64,000 nt of DNA from Diphasiastrum complanatum (taxonomy: Eukaryota; Streptophyta; Lycopodiopsida; Lycopodiales; Lycopodiaceae): positions 45,701,514 through 45,765,513 of the forward strand of contig CM055107.1 in NCBI GenBank assembly GCA_029204225.1, read 5' to 3'. Each line of letters opens with the position of its first letter. The first letter of the stretch is position 1. The position numbers and the translations under genes are program-made. Of the stretch, positions 54,771 to 64,000 are shown in pieces. The notes beneath the pieces were generated by a model that was given only the letters and a program-made list of their open reading frames with translations, made no database searches and was not told the DNA's origin.

Positions 54771-55446
54771 CTAGTTATTTTGATTTTCTGTCACCTGTGT
54801 AGAAGATGACGCTGTATCTGATTCTATCTTGATTGACTTCAAGGAATCCAACACTTTCTTTTTTCTCTTTTTTGTCATTTGGGTGGATTCACCCTTGTTG
54901 TCTTTCACCGAGACTGCCGTAACATTCGCCTCATGGTTGCGAATATCAACATCCATTGTAGCTATTGCCTCTTTGGGTAGATCACTCCATCAGATCACCT
55001 AGTTGTAGCGTTGCTTCAACTGATTCTTCTTATTCGCAGGTGCCTTGGGTGGTGTTTGATTGGCAAATGTCATTGTGTTTCTCACTTTCCCATGCTGCAT
55101 CGATGTGGAGGACGTTATTTGTTTCATCATAGCCCGCACAATATATGGGCTCAGGCACTATTGGCTCCTCATCCACTTTGGCCCATTCAACTAGAAGGCT
55201 TTTTGCCTGTGGTACAATCCGTAGTAGTTCTCCGAGTGGTAAACTAACATGTCTTGACAGTAAAAGTGTGAGCCTTTCAGTGCGTGGCTCCTCAGGCTCC
55301 ACCATGTGAAAATGTGGTTCATGTTGGTACAACCGATCATTCTGATCAGTGCGCAGTGGTGAGCCCGCTTGCGGTTCCCGCTCGACGCCGACTGGAGAGT
55401 CTGTGGGATTGTCTTTTTCTTGCTCTTTTTCCTCCGCTTGTGCTTT
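54771..55446 (-). other. gypsy element M region between gag and RT
   Basis: The aspartic protease of a gypsy element would be expected here or just downstream, but I cannot find a DTG or DSG motif in any minus-strand frame. Frames at 55332-55030 and 54956-54771 are acidic and Lys-rich without recognised domains. Confidence 0.5.
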
Positions 55447-57192
55447 CTATACCCAGTGTCTTATTTTCTGGTACTGTCTTCTCTCTTCTCTCACATTTGG
55501 ATATGGCACTAAAGTTGAGGGTTGGTCATCAGTGACCGATGGTGGTGGTGAGGGAGCCACTTCCTTCCTCTTCTGTGCTCGCGTAACAGCTAACACAGGA
55601 GCATGGAATTGTCGACCTTTCGATGGCATCCCTGCTGGAACTGCTGGTTGCTGTATGGCAACGAGGTTAAGAGGTGCACTGGTTCCAGGTTTAAATGGAC
55701 AATTCTTGTAACAGTGTCCATAACCGCATTCTCGGCAGGAGGTTGTATATTTTCCCTTGTAGGGACATTCTGCTATTCTGTGCCCTTCGCCACATCTGTA
55801 GCAACCATAATTTCTTCTACCTTGGCACTTAGTTTGAGCTGCATAGGCCGAAATATATTCATTTATGGCAGGATTCATAAATGGTTCATCTGGTCCGTAC
55901 CATTGCTGCTACTTAGGTTGAGGTGGCATTTGCATCTCTGGTTTTGTTGCTGTCAGATTTACATGGGCCACTTGTTGATTGGTTGGCCCTGGTGGAGCAG
56001 GTAAGGCCATATGCTATGGTTGATTTGGTGCGTCGTGCCTTGGTGCCGCATTGGGTGCCCCTTGATGATAAGGATAGGAATTCTGATAAGGACTTCTCTT
56101 CTGTTGAACAATCCAGGGGTTAAACGGCAAAATGTCGTATCGTGCGATGTTGCATTGCACAGATGGCAGAATCTATGTGTCAGTCTCAGATTTTGTTTTA
56201 GGACTAGACACTCGTTCGTTGTATGGTTTTGCGTGCATACTGGACACCATACATTCTCCCGTCGAGGATATTGCAGCTGGTTTGGTTCCGGTTGATGTGG
56301 AGTTACTGCTACAATTCTCTGTAAGGCTTTCAGTTTTTGGTCAAACTGCGTCGTAAATTGCTCCATCTGCTGTTTGTGTAATTTTGTCATTTGCTCCAAC
56401 AGCAGTTCTGTGGATAGAGCGGATGCGTTTGATAATGATGATGCGATCAAGAGAGTAGGAGTGTGGGTGGAAGAATATTCATGGTTGGATTCCACATCTT
56501 CTCCCCTAATGGCATCTTCCATAGCTTCTTGCAGAGTAGCGTACTACTCCCGTCGTTTTAGTTCTCTTCTGATGCTTCGTAGTAATCTGGCTAGGAACCA
56601 CATGATCACCCCATGATCGGGAGTTAGGGCTGCACTACACTCAAATCGTAGATGTTTGACTCGTTCAATATAGTCCCAGACCCTTTATCGTTTTCCCATC
56701 TTGACTTTGCTCAGCAGGAGAAACGGGTCTTCCAGGATCTTTCTTGGTTTAAAGTGCATAATGAGAGTCGCTTCCCAGGTGGATTTTTCTTCCTCTGACA
56801 GGTTGAAAAACCAATCTTGAGCCACTGCCAGTAAGGACATAGGGAATAGCATCAGCATCTCCGCAGGTGTCCGTTCGCCGTAGATTTCACAAGCTTGCTC
56901 GTAGATCTGGAGGAATTGGATGGGATCTGATGATTTGTCGTATTTTGGTATTTCCATCCATGGTGCTCTCCGGACTACTTGCAAGGGATTGACAGGTACA
57001 AATTGGCCCATCGGATCCATTGGTGCTGGTTTCGGTTCTGCCTCTTGTTGCACAACTGCTAATCTGGGAAGGTGTGGTGTCTGATTTGCTATCCTTCATG
57101 CTATTGATCGTCCTGATCTCATATTCATCCGATGGTGGGATCCAAAGTGATTGGATCTTGCTTATACAGTAGGATGCAGTCTGGATCTTCAA
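55447..57192 (-). pseudogene. gypsy element M gag with four zinc knuckles
   Basis: The capsid-like retrotransposon gag domain is at about 57053-56685 (PWMEIPKYDKSSDPIQFL, AEMLMLFPMSLLAVAQDWF, STWEATLIMHF). Downstream are two pairs of Cys/His knuckles: CPVCTQNHTTNEC and CHLCNATSHDTTFC (about 56270-56140), then CYRCGEGHRIAEC and CRECGYGHCYKNC (about 55800-55700). Three have spacing C-X2-C-X3-H-X4-C and one has C-X2-C-X4-H-X4-C. Frame breaks lie near 56680 and 55950. Confidence 0.8.
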
Positions 57193-58422
57193 GGATCTGA
57201 TCGATCTGATCGGCCGAAAGTGAATTTTAGGCCTTTTACGGTGGTTTTTCCTTGATAACTTTTTACTCCTTGCACTGATTGACCTGAGATTTTGACAATA
57301 GCTGGATCTGATGCAGATCTTTCCATTGATCTGGTCTACGAGGGTTATCTTGTGCGAGGATTGGCTGTGTGAGGGTTCTTTAGCTATTTTTGCAGGTAAA
57401 AAACTTGATATCTTTTAGATCTCTGAAAAGTAACTCTCGCAAGGTTCACAGTAGCTAGATCTAAGTCAGATCTAACTATAGAATTCTCTACGAGAGTTAA
57501 CTCTCGCAAGAAGTGAAAATTTCACTGTCTGCGAGGGTTCAAAACCACTTTTTGGTTTGATTTTCACCAGATCTTCACACTAACTCTCGCAGGCTTCATC
57601 ACTGATGTAAATTGACATTCTGAATCGATTGAGAGGGTCTGCGAGAGTTCCTACTAGAAGGATTTGTTGGATCTTCACTTTTTAGTGATTTTTTAGCACT
57701 TAAATCCAATTTTCTGCTCACTGGAATCAGATTAACTCTTGCAAGCTCTTCTGGGTCCTGGTCTCACTGAGATGGAACTTCAGAATCCTCTACAAGAGTT
57801 CTTGACCACTAGAACTAAAAATTTTGCTGTCTGCAAGGGTTCACTGGTATATTTCCGTCCTTTTTTTTTCACTGGGAACTCTCGCACAGGCACTATATCA
57901 AACTAACTCTCGCAAGATTCTCTGTGTCCTGGTCTCACTGAGATGGAACTTCAGAGGGCTCTGCGAGAGTTCTTATGAAGATTTGAATTTTTTTGGATTT
58001 TTTTCAAGGATTTTTTGAATTTTTTATGATTTTTCTCTGATTTTTACAATCTGCTTGGAACTAACTCTCGTAGGCTTCTATGCAGGTCTGGGAGAGTACC
58101 CTAGAGCTTCTGACAGTCATGCAAGGGTTAATTCTCACTGATTCTGGAGATATAAAAATCTAATCAGATTTTAAGCTCTTTTTCCCTCCAAAATACAGAT
58201 TGGTGTATTTTTTGGGTTTTTTGGCTGGTTAGTTTGGGTTTCAAGCCCTTAGAGGCTGTTCAGGGCATCATTTACCCTCTCACACCTCCTCCGCTAGTTG
58301 TGAACAGTCCAAACACAAAAAATATATAGAAAACTAACTCTAAACTCCCATGAATCTACCTAAACTACTCTAAAAAGCAAGAAAATAGCTAAAATGTAGC
58401 TAAACTAGTTAGTGGAAACCTA
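57193..58422 (-). other. 5' leader of element M with a repeated decamer
   Basis: About 1.2 kb between PBS and gag. From 57345 to 58140 it holds around sixteen copies of AACTCTCGCA-like or TGCGAGGGTT/TGCGAGAGTT-like motifs in both orientations. A block of about 50 bp (GTCCTGGTCTCACTGAGATG...) occurs at about 57750 and 57922, each flanked by the motifs. No coding potential. Confidence 0.7.
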
Positions 58423-58440
58423 TCCCCGGCAACAGCGCCA
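58423..58440 (-). other. primer-binding site of element M (tRNA-Asp type)
   Basis: TGGCGCTGTTGCCGGGGA on the minus strand, one base after the LTR end. It matches the TGGCGCCGTTGCCGGGGA used by plant Tat/Athila-type gypsy elements with one difference. Confidence 0.88.
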
Positions 58441-58441
58441 C

Positions 58442-58700
58442 TGTAGGGTTGAAGATCTTACGTAGTATAGCCCTCCCGCCTGTCAACAAGGGTTAGATCA
58501 ATGGATAGGTACCTAACTATGCATAGATGCTACTTTTAGTTAGTTTCCTACTTTCTCCCTTAACTCTACTCACCACTAACACTATTCTCCTTTAACTCTA
58601 CTCCTCTACACTAACATTCATCATGATTTGGGTGAAGGGAAGGGATAGAAAAGAAGAGAGGAAAACATAAACTATTGAAACCAAAACGCATGAACTTGAG
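58442..58700 (-). repeat. 5' LTR end of element M, truncated
   Basis: On the minus strand it ends CCCTACA next to the PBS. It matches the plus-oriented LTR fragment at 39655-39978. Homology stops near 58690-58700, where sequence leading into repeat T begins, so the start of the LTR is lost. Confidence 0.75.
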
Positions 58701-58766
58701 GTGACCACTAGTGGAGAGCATTATTCCACTTGTAATTTGTAAAATGTGGAAATTCCACTAGGATGC

Positions 58767-59118
58767 CACCTAAGAAGCTCTCTTGCTTATTTAAGAGACT
58801 CCCTCTTTGTGTAGAGGAGCTTTTTGTGTATTGTATCAACTCCATGCTAAAATGAGAAGAGCCTCCATGAGTTAGATGCATCCATTGAGCTCCTTGATCA
58901 TGATGGTTTTCTTGAGTGATGTCCCTATGATCATGCTCTTCCATTTATATTGTGTGTGGTTGTGGATTTAGAGTGGATTAGTTTTCTTGCTTTCCTGGTT
59001 GTGGTTTAGATTTCATGTTTTCTTGTGGATTAATGTAGGAGCCAGCATTCAAGTAAACTAGATAGGCTGGATCTGTGGTGTAGTTCTTGCATATCTCTTT
59101 ACAATCCAGTTCTTGGGA
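58767..59118 (+). repeat. dispersed repeat T, copy 2 (LTR-like)
   Basis: Closely matches 22905-23262, including TATTTAAGAG and TGATCATGATGG blocks. It lies next to the truncated LTR of M and probably caused its truncation. Ends not resolved. Confidence 0.65.
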
Positions 59119-59559
59119 TGTCCAAGAATCAAAAGACTGGTTGGTTTCTTGATTCTTGGACTTCTAACATGTTGTAGATTAGTTCTTGGTTCTTGTTTTG
59201 TCAATTTACGCAAGTGCAGCTCAGTTTGGTAATGCTTAGGCTCTGATTCAGTTCGTTTTTAGGAGTAGATAGCTGTAGAATCTTCTGAATGTTCATTTGG
59301 GCTGCATTCTGATCTGTGAATGAGCGTTCTTGGCTTGCATCTATGTATGAATGTAAGTGCGTTCAAGAGAGACGACCCTGAGTAGTCCTCTGACAAGCAG
59401 GACAAAAAAATATACTACAATGTCAATCTATCCCTTCTGTCTGGTTTGGCATCGTAATATCAAGAGCACACATAAAGAATGCCATGAAGTCTGGTAACAG
59501 GCGGAAACGGTTCTGAGTAAGTAAAGAAATGCTTAAGAAAACCAACAACTCCTCTGGAT
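59119..59559. other. unassigned spacer
   Basis: No gene recognised; rich in TTCTTG motifs. It may include the continuation of repeat T. Confidence 0.4.
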
Positions 59560-60790
59560 CAGAGGAACTGTCAACAAATAGGTCCGACATAATCAATTCT
59601 CCATTTCTGGAAAGCCTGATCAGTGATTACAGGGTGTAAAGGCATGTAGTCTGTCTTTTGAAAGCGTTTTGTGTGTTGGCAGACATCACAAGCCTTAGTG
59701 TAATTATGCGTATCCTTGAAGAGTGTTGGCCACCAAAACCGGCCAAGAGGATTTTCTTAGCAGTTGTTTCAGAAGAGAAATGGCCTGCACCAATACCTTC
59801 ATGAGTGAGGGATATGATGATGCTACATTAGAAGAAATTATTAGTTTCATACAGTAAGACCAGAGATATACGAAAACTTTTAGAAGAGTCATTTTACCAC
59901 AAGAATTAAGCATTAACGTATCCATCCATCCACCACTGGATAGTGGAGGATACTTAAGTGTAAAGTATCAAACAAGCATGTATGAGTTTGTAGTCCATCG
60001 CTGGACAGTGAGCCATTGATAGCTAAGAGCAGTTAGTGAATGATGAATAAATGCTCCTACTGTCCATCGTTGTTGTGGACAGTAGGATGCTTTGTGTGTA
60101 AAGTGGTAAACCAGTGAGTGCCGGAAGAGGTCAAAGTGTCCATCGCTGGACATATATATATCACATCATAATAGGAACATCTCTCATAACTTAAGTGCAA
60201 CACAGCAGGAATCCTCATATGCTATGAGCGATTGGAGTGTGGTGGGCATGTCACCAAACAAGCAATGGCATCTCCCTCTAATATCATAGTTATAGGGCAT
60301 CTGAAGATAAAATGCTCCTCAGCTCCACCTCTCTCATCAAGTGTACTGGCATTTTTGCTCCTCTCTCGGATACCACGGAACCTTCCAGTCTCAATAGCCA
60401 ATTGATGTAATGATACACAAAATTGGCCCAACTTTAATCTGGGACTATGTGACATCACTTGTAGGAATGTACTAGGAGCATCAAGCAATCCAAATGATAA
60501 TGCTTTGTATGAAGAGGTTTTCCATCATATGGAAAAACTTGTTTTATATTGATCTTCTTAGCTAATTTGTACTTGATTGTTGCTAGTAGAACCATCAATG
60601 ATACAATAGTTTGTTAGAGACATGTTCAATTGAATCTCTTTGAAGTACATGGGATTGATCTTCATGGATCACTTTTGTACGTTTCTTGAAATCTACACAA
60701 ATTTGTATTCTATGTTTCTTAGGTGCTACAAAATGATACCCAAATGGTGTGCTCTAATTGTTTAAAAGCTTCTATATAGCATGGATTATA
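59560..60790 (-). pseudogene. gypsy pol relic Q (RT and integrase zinc-binding fragments)
   Basis: On the minus strand, 60790-60650 gives GYHFVAPKKHRIQICVDF, a decayed RT motif (usually VPKK-NG-K-R-x-CVD[FY]R). Then 60530-60450 gives SFGLLDAPSTFLQVM, the MPFGL-NAPATFQ region. The catalytic block is not recognisable. At 59830-59600, LTHEGIGAGHFSS and AKKIL are the H-H half of the integrase zinc-binding domain; the Cys half (CDVCQHTKRFQ) follows in another frame. Heavily frameshifted, without LTRs, and from a different subfamily than M. Confidence 0.7.
59993..60151. repeat. TCCA...TGGA hairpin series
   Basis: The 14-mer GTCCATCGCTGGAC occurs at 59993-60006 and 60138-60151. Between them CTACTGTCCA/TGGACAGTAG (60057-60085) forms a perfect 10-bp stem with a 9-nt loop. 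A looser version lies near 59930. It sits between the RT and integrase parts of relic Q. Confidence 0.65.
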
Positions 60791-61037
60791 GGGCCTATAT
60801 TCATTTACATTCATTTGTTTTTCTTGAGCCCTTTCATTCATGTACAAGAATAAAAGTCTTCTTTATGTATTTATACTTAGGATTGGCCAAGGGTCCACTA
60901 TCACTATTTTGGACCTCGAGTAGGGGCCTATTGTACGGGTGCAATCTTTTCCCTCCTATGACCCTATTGTGGATAAGCTTAGGTTGAGTGCCTAGAGGGT
61001 TCTATTTTAGGAATTCTTATTCAATATCAATAGGCCC
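60791..61037. other. unassigned spacer
   Basis: Short stretch between relic Q and the LTR of element R. No feature recognised. Confidence 0.4.
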
Positions 61038-61976
61038 TGTTGGGAAACCAAAGGCCAAACAATCGAGTTGCTCTGCGAGAATCCGAGTGTTTCTGATTAG
61101 GCGACGTTTTTGGTTGGAGCTCAGATGGAGTTGATCTGTCGAATAAGGCTACTGCCTCAAGCCGCGATCAATCATCCTCCAAGCTGCAGATAGCTTTTGC
61201 TAATCTGACAATGAGTTTATGAAACAATAGACAATGTCTAATGACAGACTAAACATATCTACTGAAAAATTAAACAAGCATCACAACATTCACAGTTTGC
61301 ACATTGAGCAGAAAAGATGCAACTCGTCCACATTATCAAAAATCGAGTGTACATTTGAAGTTCTTTCTTGAGCATTGTCTGTTTCCCAAATCAGCGCGTC
61401 GGCGTGAGAGAGGTGTTCTCTTATCACGCATGGAACTAGCTACTGCTAGAACTGTCTTTCTTTCTTGATACGCGCCTCACTGAGTGTTGCGTTCAAGATT
61501 CTCTATATCTGTATATATTTCTCTATCTCTGATCCAATACATATACCATGCTAGATTAGATTACAAGATTGATTAGCTACAGTTTAAGCTAAACATCTGT
61601 TTAAAATATGTTTGTGTTAACGTTGCATGGCAACGTTGGATCATGATAGTTTGAAAAATTTCACGCCCGAGTAGCTGAGGTTCGATAGTTCGTGTTCATC
61701 TTGGCTTGCATATGGATGCTCTGAAATGTTGGCCTGATCAGAAGTGTCGGCCTTCTGAGTATGTGGCAAAAAAGTCTAAAAAGTCAAAGGTTGGTTGAAA
61801 CAAAATCCTGGGTCATTTTAGACCTACTGTCGCAATTTATCAAAATGCGAAAAACGCGAACTATGTGACAAACAGTTCAAATATGTAGATTATGCAAAAA
61901 CTAGTTAAAATATGTAGCAATTTAAAATACAAGAAAAAATACTAAGGCTTTAAAGTAGAAACTCAATGTTTCTTCA
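61038..61976 (-). repeat. 3' LTR of copia element R
   Basis: On the minus strand it starts TGAAGAAACATTG after a purine tract and ends TTTCCCAACA, about 939 bp. The five bases after it (GGCCC, 61033-61037, plus-strand reading) would be the target-site copy. The 5' LTR is beyond the right edge, so neither end can be cross-checked. Confidence 0.65.
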
Positions 61977-61988
61977 GCTCCCTCTTAA
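61977..61988 (-). other. polypurine tract of element R
   Basis: TTAAGAGGGAGC on the minus strand directly before the LTR start. Confidence 0.7.
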
Positions 61989-64000
61989 ACCGTGTATTTT
62001 CCTGATTTCCAAGCTGGCTCTCTGCTTTTCGAACATTGCCTTATCCAATGCCTTCATAAAGATATCGGCTACCATCTGCTTTGTTGGTATGAAGACAGGG
62101 TCTTCAGCTTGTCCTTCTCAACCAAATCCCTGATCAAGTGATATGTGATGGCGATGTGCTTCGTTTTGGAGTGAAACACTGGGTCTTTTGTCAGATGAAT
62201 AGCAAAGGTGTTGTCCATGTACAGGATCTAAGGTTCATCGGTGCTCTGTCCCAGTCCATCTAGGAACTGTTTGAGCCATGTCAACTCATTGGCCATTTTG
62301 GCTGCAGCAACATATTTTGCCTCACAGGATGATTACACAGTTATTGTCTACTTTCTACTGATCCAGATAATAGCCACATTGGCTACTATGGTGCATCCTC
62401 CTAAGACGCTTTTACTATCATCTTTCAGGGATGCCCAGCTTGCATCACTATAGGATTTAGTCTTGAATCTTGCATCTCGACAATAGCATAGGCCATAGTT
62501 CTTTGTGTTCTGCAGATATTGTAGGATCCTCTTGGCAATTTTCCAGTGTGTTGGACCTAGATTGATATTGAATTGGATTAGTCTGAACACTATGTAAGCA
62601 ATGTCTGGCCGTGTATTGTCTGCCAAGTACATCAAAGAACCGATAAGCCTTCTGTAAGGCTTATGCTCCATGGCTTGTCATTCTGCTTCATCTCTGGGAC
62701 AGTCTTCATTTGTCAACATTGTGCCAGAAACCATATCATAGCCAACCAAGAATCCTTGCTCTATCTTTTCGTCCAGTTTCTTCCTCTTCTTATCTGGTAT
62801 GTGTGCATATGCTACACATCCAAACATTCGAACATGACCCAAGTTTGGCTTGCTTCTCCAGCATACCTCATGTGGGGTAGTGTGAGCAATGCTTGACTTC
62901 CTTATCTTGTTTTACAGGTAGGAGGCTATAGCTACTGCCTTAGTCCATAGTGACCTTGATGCCTTTGAGTAGGCCATCATGGATCTTGCAGCTTCCATGA
63001 GAGTTTTGTTTTTCCTCTCTACTACACCATTATGATGTAGTGTATAGGTTGTTGTCCTCCTGCGAAGGATGCCTCAACTTTTACAAAAGTTAGTAAAACA
63101 ATTGGAGATGTATTCTCCTCCTCTGTCAGTCCTGATCTTCTTGAATTTTCTTTCAGTCCAGTTCACATATTCTGTAAACTTGTCAAGAGCTTTAGATTTG
63201 TTGTGGATGAAGTAAACAATAGCAAACTTGTTGTAATCATCGATAAAGGTGATGTAGTATCTTGATCCTCCAACAGATAGTACATCAAAGGGTCCGTATA
63301 TGTCTGAGTGTATCAGCTCTAGAAGTTTCGTTGCTCTAAAGGAATCCTTCGTGAAAGGTGTACGTGACATCTTCCCTTTGTTGCAAGCGTCGCCAGTGGA
63401 TTCATGTGGCATAGTCCCTTATGCCATAGAACGTCTGTAGACTCACAGACTTGATGATCTTGCTCTTTTAGTAAGTGATACAGGTTTCATCTTCGTTTGT
63501 CTTGCGTGATGAGTGTACTGGAGTTGGCATCAATCACATTGCACGCCTGATCTGTGAATGTCACTCGCATGCCTACATCTGCTATCCTTGCTACTGATAG
63601 TAGATCTTTTTGCAGTGTCGACACATACAAGACATCATCCAGTCTTCTGTCCTGCCATTGGTGTTGAGCCAAAGTGTGCCAGTGCCGCTCACCTCGTGTC
63701 GCGATCCATCTCCTAGAACAATGTATTTGGAGGAGTTGATTTGTCGAAAGTCAACGATCATCTGCCTTGTCGTCACAAAGTGTGACGTGTCTCCTAAGTC
63801 AAGAACTATGTCTTGAACATCGGATGTGGATGTTGCACATATATCAATGCATAGATAAGCAGTAGGACTTTTGCTAGCTCGGTCTTCAGCCATCTTTGAG
63901 GATTCGGGCTCCTCCATGTATGATGTGTTGTTCGTGCTTTACTTTCTGCTCTGCGTCTTCTTGTTTCTTGGATTGTCGTAGCAATCCATGGTTGCATGAC
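61989..64000 (-). pseudogene. copia element R pol, RT missing, cut by right edge
   Basis: From the right edge on the minus strand: the end of a gag zinc knuckle (HATMDC, near 63985) and the protease region, with LDLGDTSHF where LDSGATSHM is usual (about 63810). GAG-pre-integrase (DDVLYVSTLQKDLLSV) and the integrase core follow, with HSDIYGP, RTDRGGEY and VVERKN, so all three catalytic residues remain. The integrase C-terminus (MFGCVAYAHIPDKKRKKLD, GFLVGYD) is followed within about ten residues by the end of RT (YRRLIGSLMYLADNTRPDIAY) and by RNase H (SDASWAS, CEAKYVAAAKM, YMDNTFAIHL). The RT catalytic half is deleted. Several stops (for example TGA at about 62679) are present. Confidence 0.85.

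Overview
The window looks like a transposon-dense nuclear segment of a land-plant genome. The evidence is plant-type Ty1/copia and Ty3/gypsy LTR retrotransposons, a DUF659/hAT-type transposase gene with short GT-AG introns, a tRNA-derived SINE, long CT/GA microsatellites and AT-rich intergenic DNA. A possible Penelope-like remnant would fit several non-flowering lineages, but the species cannot be fixed from sequence alone. Almost everything coding is a mobile-element relic; only one gene (minus strand, 5993-6816) looks like an ordinary host-type gene.

Left part (1-11 kb). A minus-strand copia gag fragment runs off the left edge. Copia element A (680-4740) is bounded by TAAGA target-site duplications, has a full 5' LTR, and has lost its RT/RNase H and most of its 3' LTR. 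A CT/CA microsatellite follows, then a minus-strand gene for a secreted protein with tandem repeats (signal peptide, one intron, TATA box). Last comes a copia element split into two oppositely oriented halves that meet near 10237.

Middle (11-36 kb). Mostly unassigned AT-rich DNA with hairpin clusters and short tandem repeats. It also holds a degenerate copia element whose RNase H contains a 141-bp CT tract, a broken DUF659/hAT gene on the minus strand, a pair of ~360-bp inverted repeats (24.9 and 29.3 kb) containing that gene's promoter, and a tentative Penelope-like relic near 35 kb.

Right part (36-64 kb). A mosaic of gypsy pieces: N (minus, ORF3, PPT and LTR), P (plus, end of pol and first half of ORF3) and M (minus, PBS, leader, gag, pol and ORF3). 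Copia element B (41050-47358) is complete, has GTTAT target-site duplications, and sits inside the ORF3 of P. A degraded gypsy RT/IN fragment and a copia element (R) cut by the right edge follow.

The most interesting content is a sense-oriented extra reading frame downstream of gypsy pol (called ORF3 here). It is seen three times and has a conserved N-terminal domain, a Ser/Thr/Pro-rich linker, a coiled coil and a conserved C-terminal domain. Next are a decamer motif repeated about two dozen times only in the two non-coding stretches of element M, and the secreted repeat protein. All alignments were made by eye; mismatch counts are hand counts.
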